A stretch of DNA of 64,000 nt from Latrodectus hesperus (GCA_037975125.1 CM075851.1:120806908-120870907), one strand, 5' to 3'; counted from the stretch's first letter, positions 1 to 11,889 are shown. Translations and numbers: made by a program. Notes: generated by a model not told the origin, from the sequence alone.

Positions 1-1229
1 TTTACTGTGCAATTCTAAATAAGGAAATTAGCTTGCCGCACACTGTATAGTAACGCTGCTGACAAACCCACATAATTTCCTGGTAGTGTAACCTTCAAAC
101 AATACTTGCCAAAATTTAATGGTATTCTCATCGTTATCTTAAAGAATACAGTGTTTTTAGTGACCCAGTTTTGTAATTTTCAAGACAGTGGATAGAAAGA
201 AATTTAATGTGTTAATTAAACACTTTTTTTGATGAGAAAAAGCAATGTTTGGGCAAACAGTGGCTAGATTAGCGTTTGGCTAATTCTTAATAAGATACAA
301 AATCTTTGACAAGAGAAGTTTTGATGTTTTCGAAGCTACATTTATCCCCACAAACATCAAATACCCATGCTGCTAAAATCTTGAATGAAATTCAAGATAG
401 TTCTGAATTTAGTCATTCCATATTATCCCATCCGTAACTTATGTTAAGTTTGATAGTCATAGAATTTCGCCAATATGCCAAATAAAGTAATAAATACTAA
501 TAAGATAATTTGGTAAAACGTCCTGCTAGAAATTTCCTGTGAGAAGTTATTCAGCAAGAATTCAAAGAAGGTAAACAGACAATGTTAAAATGTGATTACC
601 AAATGAAAATTCCATTATGCACTACATTCCTTTTTATTCACAACATAAAAGTTTATTTAACTTGATTTGTGCTCACAAACTTTGAAATCACCATCATTTG
701 TATGTTCCAGCTGGAATTTTTTAAAGAAAATTTGATGCTTAAAATTAGATAAAAGAAAATGTTCTTTTAAAATTTAGATATCTAACCTAAGTTTAATACA
801 TTTACATAGAATATTTAGTTTTTAAATTAAGACATATTCAAATATTTGAAACATTATGAAAATAATACGGCTCATTGAAAAAGGGTAATCAATTTGTGAA
901 AAAAGTTTTTTACTGCGTAGGCCTTGGAAAAAGAATCAAACACAAAGTCACTGATGCTAGTTTTAATTAATTTTCTAAGCATCACATAACAAAACACATT
1001 AGAAATCAAATATGGCTCGTGAAACCCATAGATATATTCATAAGAGACTGGCGTATCAAATATTCAAAATAATTACAAATAAAGCTAGATTAAGAAGCCC
1101 AAGCAAATAATTAGTCATTCATTTCTAGATTGATGTCTCTAATAACATAGCACTTATTAATAAAATGGCTTGAGAAGTCTAACTAATCGGTTGTTTAGGC
1201 AAAAAGAGACTGGCGTCTCTACGAGCATA
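1..1229. other. AT-rich noncoding stretch
   Basis: AT-rich DNA with no open frame or exon-like block that I could support and no clear repeat. It is probably intergenic or intronic. Confidence 0.5.
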
Positions 1230-1620
1230 ATGATGCTATATCTAAGTAGGCTTAGGCAGCAAATTCGGTAGACAATCCAATCAACACGCCGTCTTATGGT
1301 AGACAAATGCGGTCTCGTCGATTTCTTAGTGTGACGTAGCTAAAACGTTGTATCTGACGTCATGGAATTCTTAAACCAATGAGAGCGCTATCTCGCGAAA
1401 TGTTGCCAGATATTTCGAACTTGCTTGAAATCTAGAATTGTCTCGCGCTCCAGCCTTTTTCTGACGTAACTAAGACATCAATGACGGCATTTGGTCTGAT
1501 GCGATTCTCGCGAGGTTCTCAGCTTGTTTTGCGAGACAAGAGTCATGCGATCATCTACGAATTTGCGGACTGCCTTAGGGAGCCTAAAAAAACAGCCACT
1601 CTCGTTACAAGGTGAATTCC
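1230..1620 (+). repeat. GC-richer interspersed repeat with promoter-like motifs (copy 1)
   Basis: This block is clearly richer in CpG than its surroundings. It carries TGACGTCA-type sites (CRE-like), an AACCAATGAG box and two TCTCGCG/CTCGCGA motifs near 1390 and 1506. The part at about 1250-1400 resembles the reverse complement of 3,950-4,110: both have a CAAATTCG-like block, then TGTGACGTAG, then a second GACGTCA-like site, then AACCAATGAG. It is therefore a dispersed repeat rather than a unique promoter. The CRE/CCAAT/CTCGCGA content would fit the regulatory end of a mobile element. From 1,620 to about 1,950 it grades into unassigned sequence with a CT-rich run. Confidence 0.5.
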
Positions 1621-1949
1621 TCTCTCTCTTGCACCCCCACTAGATTTCAACTCCAAACTAAAATAAATAAAAAAATCCTTCGTCTTAGTGTTATCCTATT
1701 CCTCTGCGGTTGTAAAGGGTAGTGGGGTAGAGGAAGTAATGCCCGGATGTCGTCTCAAGAAGCTTCCGACTTTCACACATGGAAACAAGCATCTTTAGAT
1801 TGATGTAAGAGACAACATCAATCTTTTGTGTAAGATAACGAGATTAAAAATTAAAAATTATGCTAAAAATAATACCTGAATTATGGCTAAGTATATGTTA
1901 AACTTTAGTACACAGCTTCTTCCAGTGGATAGTGGCTTAGTTTCATTGA

Positions 1950-2815
1950 TAAAAATATTCCTCATGCTATATACAGATTGTTATGTTCTATCAAATACCC
2001 AAATTTGGAATATGCACTCGTAGTGTGGAACTACCTAATATTGCCAAACGTATTTTTGGAGTGGATGTTTCAATATTTAAAAGAAATACTTGATAAAATT
2101 TCAAAATGGTTTTACTCGTTTTATAAAAATAAGATAAATGCAATGAGAAAATCAATTATCAGGATACTATGTAAATGCAGATTCAAACAAATCCTTTTGT
2201 CACAAACTTCCAAGATCCATTTTAACTTATGTCCCTGCTAATGATTTTATATTTATTCAAATAACGACCAAGAATCAATGGATCTTTATGCAAGACTTCA
2301 TTTGCTAATGCAACATTCCTTTAGTATTAAAAAATCTTACATGTTGAGCGAATCATGTTGTTTGGAACACATTGTTCGGCCCCGACTTAACCGAAGATTC
2401 GTCATGTTCACTAATGGCAGCTGGGGCACATTAAAACTGCCTGTTAGGAGGGAGTACACTCTGGAGGAGAGCTCACATCTAGTGAGATTTCTTCCCTGAC
2501 AAAAACTGAATTCAGTAGGCTTATGAAAATTCCTCCCAACCATCCATGGTACTTCGCCAAAAGACCGATTGAGACCTTCAATCTTAGACCAAGATCTTAT
2601 CAAACTGCCTTTTCCCGCTATCTGAGTGGGCACACAAGAGAAATAACATTTCAGCAGGGGCAAAGGACATTTCCAGACTGTCCTCGGTGTTCCGTCAATA
2701 TGGCCTCCCCTGGACATATCTTAACCTGCCTAAATTTTAAAAAGGACGATGTCCTTCGGAAACCACCACATTTTTTAGACATTTTTGGATTTATGGGGGT
2801 TGTCTAGCAACCTGA
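1950..2815 (+). pseudogene. Non-LTR retrotransposon (LINE) ORF2 C-terminal relic
   Basis: This is the decayed 3' part of a LINE reverse transcriptase gene. The best part is 2523-2807. It reads HPWYF, then QTAFSRYLSGHTR, a FPDCPRCS cysteine pair and ASPGHILTCL, then a FLDIFGF-like end. That order (RNase H end followed by a CxxC...H...C zinc-like tail) is typical of arthropod LINE ORF2 C-termini. A piece at 1978-2060 reading CSIKYPNLEYALVVWN resembles the RT thumb region. Stops and frame changes separate the pieces. The link of the 1978 part to the same element is inferred from order and strand only. Confidence 0.65.
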
Positions 2816-3635
2816 GATAAGTAACAACAGCAAAACTGACTGTGGTCGCAATGTCCTCTTAGTGAAATGATTTGAAATATTAATGAAATTAAAGAAATCA
2901 AATAAATGATTAAAATTAATTGCGCATGTCTTAATGCATATAGCTTCTAAATTAAAATATTAGATGCATTTTCACAAGATATAGAATATCATCGATACCG
3001 ATAGTTTCTAGCTTTTCTTTAAGAAGTCAACAATTTAAAAAGTTTGTTTTACGTAAATTGTGTTAAAACATTACTAAAGAGGTATAACTTATTCGAAATA
3101 TCGAACGTTAACTTACAGTTTCGTTGTCTCTTTATGGTCGTATTTTGCATATTTGGACTATATAGACGAGAATCTACTAAAACGTTTTAAATTGATCAAA
3201 ACGATAACTATTTTGTAGCCAACCTCGTAAGTGTAACGAAATTGGTTATTTTTTTATTTATTCTTCATCCAACTATTGTTCTCAAGTATATTGAAAGTCA
3301 TTTATACATTATTTTGCTATAGACTTGAATATAGTTATGAACAACAATTGAAAATCATGTTTAAGATTTAAATGATCAATGCTTTAAATTTTAACTTATT
3401 TAAATTAATCATACAATGTATTTTACTTTTCAAGGAAAAATATCCGCGCTTGTCGCCGTATTTATAATGTACGAAATACAAAAAAATTTTTGAGCAAAAT
3501 TATAGAGAACATATATAAAATGATTCTATTTCACGTGGCAAAAATTATTGAGCTATTATAAATTATAATACTATTGTGTGTGTGGAGTTTATTCTCAATA
3601 ACCATAAAGGGGTTGTTTCTTACGTTCTGGTTGAA
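2816..3635. other. AT-rich noncoding stretch
   Basis: No gene, repeat end or RNA signature seen. The sequence is strongly AT-rich with scattered short homopolymers. Confidence 0.5.
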
Positions 3636-3639
3636 ATAA

Positions 3640-3935
3640 TTTTTTTAACAACGGCGGAACTTGGGTAATCAACTTTTCGCCACAACAAGGCCGGAAACTG
3701 TTATTCATATGTTGTTACCCAGCGGCCACCTGTGAACCAAATTACGGAGGCGAGTAGCATAACCCGCGTCATACCACCAAAAACTCGTTTATAAGGCGGG
3801 CCACATTCATACACCATCACACAAGAATGAAAAACACCGAGAGAAAGTAACACCCATGCCCTTACCGGGATTCGAACCTGGTACTCACTTTTCAGGAGTC
3901 AGGAGCGCTAACCAATCAGCCATCGGTCTCCCAGT
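3640..3935 (-). repeat. tRNA-derived SINE, family 1
   Basis: On the minus strand the copy begins with a tRNA-like head at about 3857-3932. It has an A-box-like TGGCTGATTGGTTAGCGC and a B-box GGTTCGAATCCC, with T-stem-like flanks. A roughly 220-bp non-tRNA body follows, which is how a Pol III-transcribed SINE is built. The head lacks clean acceptor pairing, so I do not call it a functional tRNA. A sequence resembling the repeat at 1,250-1,400 lies directly upstream of the head on the same strand (3,950-4,110). Confidence 0.7.
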
Positions 3936-3949
3936 TGAGATCATGATTG

Positions 3950-4110
3950 CGCCACTTTATTACAATTCTCATTGGTTGAAAATATTCATGACGTATAGTA
4001 ACGCTACTTCTACGTCACATCGTAGTGAGATGGCGTCGTAAATCTGACTTGTCGACGAATTTGTTGCCTACCTTCGGATCACACACTTCGCGCGTCAGCA
4101 AACAAGGCGA
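3950..4110 (-). repeat. GC-richer interspersed repeat (copy 2)
   Basis: The reverse complement resembles 1,250-1,400. It has a TGTGACGTAG site, an ACGTCATGAATA block and an AACCAATGAGA box in the same order and similar spacing. It abuts the head of the neighbouring SINE on the minus strand. The two together could form one composite element or a chance junction. Confidence 0.45.
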
Positions 4111-6570
4111 AGTTCACCATCAAATGTCTGAGTGTCGTCAGCAATGAGAAAAAAAATCCTTTCACGACTTTTACCACACACACAGTAATAAAGAAATATT
4201 ATTTAATTATAGTTTTTTCCGATTGTAAAAGGTTTCAAAATCATGAAACTTATTGTTGTTTTAAATAATTTGATTTAAAATTTTATAAATCTTTAGCGAT
4301 ATTGCGTCCGAAATTGAGCACATTGAAAATAAAACAGAGAAGAAAAACTAAAATGAATAAGAGAAGACATCCAATTTTTAAGGTTGGCTAAAATCGGCAA
4401 GGACAATTTAAATTTCTTAGTTTTACACTACACTTGGATACTTTACTCAGAATTATACTTTGTGAATTAATGTGCGAGTTTTGTTCTAAACCGATATAGC
4501 GAAAAAATAATAATTTTGCTTCATAAAATTAGATAAGTCCTTTGTGAGAAATTCACGTTGTCCTCTGAACTAAGTGATGTCAAACATTTTTTTACCGATC
4601 ACAATCTTCGCGAGGCATCATCTTGCCCAATTACACAAAGTTTGAAGTGTCTTCATTTTTGATGAATAATACTTAGTGTTATCTTCTTGTTGTTGAAGCC
4701 CTTAAAATGGCCCCTCGCAGTTATCCACTTTTGTATTATTTTTAAACCTGAGAACAGTAGTGAGAACTGATGTTGGAAAAACATGATAAGATTCTTCGCG
4801 ATATCCTTATTTAAGGTTTATATTGATAAATGGAAAAACATGTTTTCAGCTATGAATGTTTTTAAAACTGCTTATTCAAGATAATTTTAACGTAATGTTG
4901 ACACATAAATTATATTCAAGAAATCAAATCTTAATGTTGGACAATACATTAAAAATTTCATTCGAACTTTGATGTATTTATTACATCAATTTTAACAGAA
5001 TATTGACATAAATATTATTTTCATCAAATAAACATTTATTTATATTTAACTATGTTATAAAATAAGTTATACATTAAAATTACGATTTAAGTAGAATTTC
5101 AACACATATAAGTTATATTGGCATACTAGTGATATTTGTATTCACTGATAAGTAAGCAGAAATTAAGTTTTAACAATAATACTTCAACAATTGCAATAGT
5201 TTAATATAGAATATTAACACAGAAATTATAGTCGAGAAGTCAATATTCAGTTAAATATGACATAAAATAAGTAATACTTTATAAAAGTTGAAATTTAATC
5301 AGTACTACTTTTTTATATTTAAATTGAAGTCTAATGTCTTCTAAGCTGGCATATCTAAGTAAACAATTTTAATTTGAACGTAAATGCTCTTTTGCAAAGT
5401 GTAACCACACAATGCTACAAATGTTCACAGCTTTTATGGTATAACACTGTTTTTTATTTCATTGGGCGAGACATATAAATTGAACTTTTGTTATTATTTT
5501 GTATGCATTTTATTTCATTCATGGAGGCTTATAATTTTAAAAAATATCGTAAGATTTTCACACTTATCTTTTTTTATATGCAATCGTGATTCCACTTTCT
5601 TCTCTGATTAGTGTAAAATAGAAATTTATAAATTATTCCTTTTCTTACTAACAGATGAAAAAATTAAAGGTATGGAAACATAATTAAATTAAATAATATG
5701 TTTATATTAATAATACATGTAAATGTTCTACTAATAAAAACAACACAGGCTAGCTCGTGAAATTATTTATTATAACAGACTCTATAATAGAACACAATAC
5801 AAGAGAAATCACAAAATTATGCAAAAGGACAGAATACAAAATTTAATATTCAACTTAGAAATGTAGAATTTCACTACTTAATTTCTTAACAGCTGTCTTT
5901 TGACTGACAGATAATTGTTCTTGTTGCCATTCGATAGCAACTAAATTCGTTTTACCACAGAAAAATTCGCTAAAATAGTTCCGTTATATACATAAATAAA
6001 AATAATATGACTAGTAATATTTTTATTGTTTGCAAATTATTTTTCTTAAAGTATTTACATATTTAAGAATTTTTTTTATCTAATACCTATATTTGTAAAT
6101 TCAAAAATTGCTTTATTTTTTAAAATAATAATCAATTTTGCATATTTGCCAAATTCCAAAAATAAATCACCAGTTAATAAAATCTCAAGTAGCAATGCTA
6201 TTTGTGAGATAAAATAATTTTAGCTATAGTTATCGCACAAATTCCATTTCAAAAAAATTTCCCCAATTTTTTTCAAAACGTTATAAATTTTTTGAAAATA
6301 ACAATACTAATATCTGTGAAGTCCAAGCAATGATTTTGACAAAATTTTGTAGTTAGCTGAAGCATTCGTGTAATCTCACCATTTCAATGCACGTTGATGT
6401 TTTGCCATTTCATAGATTCTCGTTTTGTTTTTTTAAAGGAATGTATTAGGCATCGAGACTTTCGTTAAATAGTTTATTAATCATTTTAAATCATAATCTC
6501 CTTTTACCAATGAAAAATACTCTACCCAAAACATTTTCGAAAGTCTAGATTTTAAGAAAAATCATTTTGT
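4111..6570. other. AT-rich noncoding stretch with diverged short repeats
   Basis: No gene seen. At 4,893-5,300 similar sentences recur: GAATATTGACATAAATATTAT near 4,995, GAATATTAACACAGAAATTA near 5,210, and a related start near 4,895. Each is followed by ATAAAATAAGT(T/A)ATAC. This suggests an old tandem duplication of roughly 210-220 bp. The rest is plain AT-rich DNA. Confidence 0.4.
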
Positions 6571-6691
6571 CCTGTACCGTAAGACTTTATATCCCTAGTC
6601 AGTTTCTGGTCATCAATGGATGGTGTAGAGCCAACATCTCCTAAAAGGCGTTGCAACACCCCATAAAGAGAAGGCTTGCACATAAATATGA

Positions 6692-6764
6692 TTAATCGCT
6701 AAGAAGGAGACGCAACAACTAACATGCTTGAGGTTAGTTGTTGCGTCTCCTTCTTTGCGATCAA
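6692..6764. repeat. Long near-perfect hairpin
   Basis: Positions 6701-6723 and 6733-6755 are perfect reverse complements (23 bp) around a 9-nt loop (ATGCTTGAG). Pairing continues outward past single mismatches (6700/6756 and 6694/6762) to 6692/6764, giving about 30 bp in all. The stem is GC-richer than its AT-rich surroundings. It could be a pre-miRNA-like or siRNA-producing hairpin, or the fused ends of a small transposon. The sequence alone does not decide. Confidence 0.8.
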
Positions 6765-6766
6765 AA

Positions 6767-7750
6767 TTTTATTCATTTGAACGTTCAGCGAAGTAGTTTT
6801 CAACTATTTATTAGAACGTTGCTAGTGGAATAATTTGATTATCTAATAAGCCTGTGTTTCATAATTGTTTGGAAAAAATTAACATTTTTATTAAAGAGAT
6901 TAATCATTCTAAATAAAATTATTATGGAAAAGGTGATAGAAGCCGAACATAATTCTGTCCATCAAGATTACGTTTTTTATTTTTTATTTATTTATTTTAT
7001 TTTTTTATTTATTTATTTTTTTATATTTTTTTATTATTTTAATTTTAATTTTAGAAAGAGCACATTTATAAATTCATTGTTTTACTTAAATGATTAATTT
7101 TGATTTCATTTTATTATAATAGCACACTTATAGTAAAATTGAACAAAACACAATTCTTAATTTTTTTAATTAAATGATTAAAAGATAAGAGAATGAGAAA
7201 TATAAAACAAAAAAAATTACTTTTTGAATTTGAAGCTTTTAAGTAAAAAATGATTTTAATAATTCTTGAAAAATATTATCTATTTTGTTTCATGCTTTCT
7301 GTTGGAAGCTAATTTAGTTAAGATATTAAGTATTGTGCTTGGAATACTGCAGAAGACTGCCTGACAGTTGAAGTGAAAACCTAATAGAATTTCTTAAAGC
7401 CAAAAAGAATAAGAAACGATTTATTTTCTAGCGGCTGGAAAGACATTTCATCTAATGGGACTTCTAACTCCATTCACCATAAATAATTAAGGGTATTTTA
7501 CAGGAATTATGACAGAAAAATATATCCTGGTAAGTGGTGTACGGAATTCCCTCAATTTTCAAATTTGAAAATTCCAAGAATATTCTGGACAACACTTGCC
7601 ATAAATTTTGAAATGTGGAAATACAACGGTTTTTCAGATGCTAGCTACAAGGCTTAAATTGCAAAAGTTTAACTAAAGTGTACAAAAGTAATGGGGTCGA
7701 AGTAAATCTTATTGTGTTGAAAAGTCTGGTTTCAGTCTAGTCCGTATGAA
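6767..7750. other. AT-rich noncoding stretch with T-rich low-complexity run
   Basis: A (TTTAT)n-like low-complexity run lies at about 6,975-7,045. Nothing else supportable was seen. Confidence 0.5.
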
Positions 7751-7756
7751 TAGTCT

Positions 7757-9266
7757 AGTCTGTCACGAAGCTAACCTAGCTCAAATTAGAGCTAATGGGA
7801 ACTCGACTTATGTCACGTCTAATGGATAAAGAAAATCGCTCAAGAAAAAGTTCATTTCTGTACCAATTCCCAAATCGTCGTGCATTGGATTCAATGCTCA
7901 CAAAAAAGTAGAAACCATTTATAGCCAATAGAGTGACAGAGATTGAAGCCTTGACAGGTATCAACTCATGGTCTTACTCTCCTAGAAAGAACAATCCGGC
8001 AGATCTGGTTACTCGAGGAGAAAATGCCATTTCCTTGATCGGGAATTCTATTTGGTTTCATTTACCTACATTCTTGCTACAAGATGATTTTCCAAATGAA
8101 TCCATTAATTTAGTGAATGAAGAAGAATTCGAAAACGAACTGGGAAAGATTGGCAGTATATTTATCTAATAAGAACTCTAATTTTCGTAAATGTAATATC
8201 TCAAAATTCATTTACATCCGATTTGAAGAAAATTTCTAACAGTTACATAAAATGAATTTTATATATTAAGTTTTCGTTTCAGATTTATGCATAATGTAGA
8301 ATCTTTATCGGATTAGAAATCAGGTATTTTAGAATCTTCAGAAATTGAACAATCCGAAACATTTATGGTGAGAGCCATACAGCAGTATGAGTTTTCCGAA
8401 GTAGAAAGTAAAATTTCGTGAATAAACCCATTTCAGGTAATAATAAATTAAAATATTTAAATCTATATATTGATCTAAGAAAATGTTCTTAGAGTTGAAA
8501 GTAGATTAAATAATTCAAATTTCATTAAAGATAAGAAAAATCTAATAATTCTACCAAATTCTAATAAATTAATTATGGTTATATTAAAATATTTTTACAA
8601 AAATATTTGCTTGCAAATCTTTAGTCCTTGTTGTATTTATGTAAAACAAAAACTTTGGCCACTAAATGGTAGAAATTTGTGTAAGAAAATAGTGCAGGAA
8701 CACCAGATCTGTTTAAAAATAAGCCATAATTGCAGAATCAAATAACGGACTATTTCCCTAAGGAAAGAATTGAACAAATTCCTTAATATTACAGGCATTG
8801 ATTTCTGCTGCCCATTTCATGTTAGATTTAAAAATTATAGAAAAGGGAATTTTAATAAAGTATATGAGCAATTTTCATTTGTTTAGTTTCTGCGATTCAA
8901 GCGATTTTTTACAATAGCTAGAGGAGGTAAATGCTCTAAAATATTCACTGATAATGCAAAGTCATATATTGCTAAAGAACTGAAAAAATTTAATAAGATT
9001 TTAAAAAATCCTCATAATAAATTACGTAATTTTTTTCTCAGATAAAAATAATGATTGGAAATTTATACCTACTAGATCACCTAATTTCGGAGGTCTTTGG
9101 CAATCAGGCATAAAATTATATATATGTATCACTTAATACGCATAGTAGGAAACAACAACTTCACTTTTGAAGAGTTTTAAACGATAGTTATTAAAATTGA
9201 AGATATGTTAAATTCTAAACCTCTTACAGTATTAAGTTCTGATTTTGATGACTTTAAGCATTAAAC
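7757..9266 (+). pseudogene. BEL/Pao retrotransposon relic 1 (RNase H and integrase remains)
   Basis: This is a heavily decayed pol region of a BEL/Pao LTR retrotransposon. Near 7780-7810 the frame reads KLELMGTRL (RNase H). It is followed by an IVVHWIQ block near 7870 and then IANRVTEIEALTGINSWSY and NPADLVTRG (7918-8020), the conserved end of the BEL RNase H region. Around 8636-8830 there is a KLWPLNGRNLCKKIV block and then TGIDFCCPF of the integrase core. TIARGGKCSKIFTDNAKSY (about 8912-8970) gives the second catalytic Asp, NFGGLW lies at about 9083-9103, and MLNSKPLTVLSS near 9205 is the start of the integrase-associated C-terminal domain. It stops abruptly near 9266. Many stops and frameshifts are present, and it is distinct from the better preserved copy at 10.1-15.6 kb. 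Confidence 0.8.
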
Positions 9267-9365
9267 AACAACAGTAACAGTTGTTTTAGCAGTAGTTCTA
9301 TGTCTTCCTCGGTCAAACTCAAGTGGTCTATCACTGATATTTACTGTTTCTGAGGGCTAATAATA

Positions 9366-10070
9366 TTAGGTTGGGGAATAAGTTCGTAGCGTTTTTACCA
9401 AAGACTTTTATTTAAACAAAAAACAATAATTATATCAATAAGTTATTCAATTATATATTCGCTGTTGCTGTTTACAACCTCTGGACCAATTTGTTGATGC
9501 CGTTCCGCCAAAAATCGCCTATTCTGGTGTCAAAGAAGTTGTTGAGCCAGTTTTTAAGGGACTCTTGGTGCATTGAGAAATACTCGAAATGAAAGTCACA
9601 GTCAACAGGGAGCTCTACACTGCCCAGCTACACCGCGTGAATGAGGCTATTCGACTGAAAAGACCTGATCGAGATGGTCAAACCATACTCCTTCACGACA
9701 AACCCAGGCCCCATGTTGCACAAGTCGTCAAAGCCGCACTTCAAGATCTCGAATGGGAGGTCCGTCAACATCCGCCGTATTCTTCGCACCTTGCGACTAC
9801 CGATTACCCTCTTTTCTGCTCCTTGTCAAACCATATGAAGGGTGTTACCTTCGATAATAAAGAGGTCCTTAAAAACTGGCTTAACAACTTCTTTGACACC
9901 AGATCAGGTGATGTTTGGCGGAACGGCATCAATAAATTGGTCGAGAGGTGGGAAGAGTTTGTAAATAGCAACGGCGAATATATAATTGATTAACTTATTG
10001 ATATAATTATTGTTTTTGGTTTAAATAAAAGTCTTATGTAAAAATGCTACGAACTTAACCCCCAACCTAA
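9366..10070 (+). mobile_element. Palindrome-ended mariner derivative (705 bp)
   Basis: The element starts TTAGGTTGGGGAATAAGTTC and ends with its near reverse complement, flanked by TA on both sides (9364-9365 and 10071-10072), the mariner target duplication. The left end is an inverted copy of the right end for far longer than a normal terminal repeat: about 9366-9563 pairs with about 9862-10070, with small indels. The left arm even contains antisense transposase codons. The unique centre (about 9564-9861) encodes transposase in sense. The structure fits an aberrant fold-back derivative of a full mariner. Confidence 0.9.
9589..9993 (+). pseudogene. Mariner transposase C-terminal fragment
   Basis: This 134-residue frame corresponds to the C-terminal third of a mariner transposase. 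It shows LLHDKPRPHVA, where the family has HDN around the second catalytic Asp, so Asn is replaced by Lys. It continues with HPPYSSHLATTDYPLF, where the family has SPDLAPSD before the third catalytic Asp; the Asp-Leu pair is altered to His-Leu but the later Asp of TDY remains. The family C-terminus follows (VWRNGINKLVERWEEFV). The N-terminal HTH domains and first catalytic Asp are missing, so it cannot encode a working enzyme. The frame reads through the right inverted arm of the element. Confidence 0.85.
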
Positions 10071-10084
10071 TATCTAACGTTATA

Positions 10085-10960
10085 CAGAGCAATTGTTTGG
10101 TTCTTCCAACAAGCATATGGAAGCACAATATTGAGGGATCGATGCATGAAAATAAGAATTTATCAAATACGGATAAATTTAGTTACTTAAAATCGTTTTT
10201 GAAAGGTGAAGCTTTGGTTTCGATTCAGGGTTTGACTTTAACAGAAAATAATTATTATACTGCTGTAGAGTTACTAAAGAAAAGATATGGGCAAAAAGAT
10301 ATCATTGTTAGAGCTCATATAAATGTGTTGTTAAATATGCGTCCTGTAAAATCATGTGGCCAGTTAAAAAAATTGCGCCAGCTATGCGATACATGTTATG
10401 TTCAAGTACGCTCACTTGAAGCCGCTGGAATACAATTAAATAATTATGGTAGCCTGTTATTTCCTATCTTATTAAAATTGTTGCCAGGAAATATAGTTTT
10501 AGAATATAATAGATATAATAAAAATGATGATTGAGATTGCTTAAAACTTTTAGAATTTTTAAGAAATGAAATCGAAAATAGGGAAAAAACAATTTTATTT
10601 CATGATACGAATGAAGTGAAAGATCAGTCGCACTCAAAGGGATACCCGAAGTATTTCGCAGCGAAAGGTCATAATTCTTTTCACCCCACACAAAAATACA
10701 AACAACAAAATGCGATTGCGCTGGCGTTAAATGTCGGAACTGCAGAAAAGGAGGGGGATGCGAATTTTGCGAGAGTGACACCCCAAATAAACATAGTACT
10801 AAAGAATGTCTTAAGTCTATTCTCGAGAGGAAAAACGCCTTAAAACAGAAGGGAAAATGTTTTTTATGTTTTAAAAGAAACCACACTGCGTATAACTGTT
10901 TTTCGAAAATGCGGTGTAATAGTTGTAGGGGGAAACATAATAGTTTATTACATGAATTTA
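10085..10960 (+). pseudogene. BEL/Pao gag remnant with zinc knuckles
   Basis: The first part (10097-10534) carries the gag core of the BEL group (DUF1759-like): NLSNTDKFSYLKSFLKGEA, then VELLKKRYG and INVLLNM. It is followed by a stop and a frame change. The nucleic-acid-binding end lies at about 10840-10960, with a CFLCFKRNHTAYNC knuckle (CX2CX4HX4C pattern) and a second CNSCRGKHNSLLH motif. The N-terminal third of gag is absent. An antisense open frame over 10464-11018 is a shadow. Confidence 0.85.
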
Positions 10961-11889
10961 TTAATAAAATTGATGTGAAATCGGATACTGCTGTCACTTC
11001 TGTTTCAGAAGATGACAAAATTAATAATATTTATTTGCAAACCGCAACTGTAAATATTGTAGGGAATAATAGAAATAAGAAATTTCGATGTTTAATAAAT
11101 AATGGTAGTTGCCGATCTTTTATCCTTGAGCGGGTTTCTAAAGAGTTAAATTTAAAAATAGTAGGAAGAGAAGAGTTAAAAATTTATACGTTTGGTTCTA
11201 ATGAACCAGTTATAGAAAAAAGAAATAAAGTGAAAGTTGAAATAAATTGTCCCTTTATGCGAAAACATTTAGTTATCGAAGCTTTAGAAACACCGAATAT
11301 TAGCAATGCTCATATAAGTGCACCTGCAAAAGATATAATTACACAATGTAAGAAAACCAGAATAAAAATAGCGGATCAAAGCTTCAATGAACGGCATTTA
11401 CAGCTTTCTTTGTTGATAGGTAGTGATTACTACTGGAAAATTGTGACTGGTAAAGTTCGTAGATTGTCAGGAACTTTAGTTGCATGTCAAACAATGTTCG
11501 GATGGACGATTAATGGTTCAGTTGCTACATCAAATAGGATGATCACACAGCAGTCTGCTAACGTTATGAAAGTATCTGTTCATACAATAGGAAGCAATCT
11601 AGATTTCGAATCTAGCATGCTATTGCGTAAATTTTGGGAGATTGAATCAAGAATTAAAAACGAAAGTAATAATACTGATAAGGAAAACGAAATTTTAAAT
11701 CAGTTTAAAAAATCCATTAGTTTAAAAAATAACCGTTATCAAGTTAAACTACCCTTTAACGAAAAGGTTGAGGAGTTGAAAAATAACTATGAAATAGCCT
11801 TTAACAGACTTAATAGTTTAGCTAGGAAGCTTAAGAGAAATCCAGAATTTTTCCAAAAGATACCAAAGAATTATCGATGGTTACCTTGA
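10961..11889 (+). pseudogene. BEL/Pao aspartic protease and linker region
   Basis: This frame (which opens upstream at 10909) continues from the zinc knuckles into a retropepsin-like domain of the DUF1758 type. The active-site triad region reads CLINNGSCRSFI near 11090-11120, where the family has D(S/T)G, so the catalytic Asp appears changed to Asn. The family flap-distal block follows (LLIGSDYYWKIVTG and FGWTINGS at about 11410-11520). The C-terminal part is the linker to reverse transcriptase (LLRKFWEIESR). The frame ends at 11889, and the sequence is continued by another frame from about 11,881, so a frameshift separates it from the reverse transcriptase. Confidence 0.85.

Noticed and set aside
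1240..1620. Unique CpG promoter
   Set aside because: A related sequence occurs in inverse at 3.95-4.11 kb, so it is better described as a repeat.
3857..3932. Functional tRNA gene
   Set aside because: A- and B-boxes are present but acceptor pairing is poor and a SINE body follows; the same applies to 41,683, 48,420 and 28,070.
3856..4041. 61-codon plus-strand frame
   Set aside because: It runs antisense through a SINE head and a repeat; there is no homology.
10464..11018. 184-codon minus-strand frame
   Set aside because: Shadow of the BEL gag and zinc-knuckle region.
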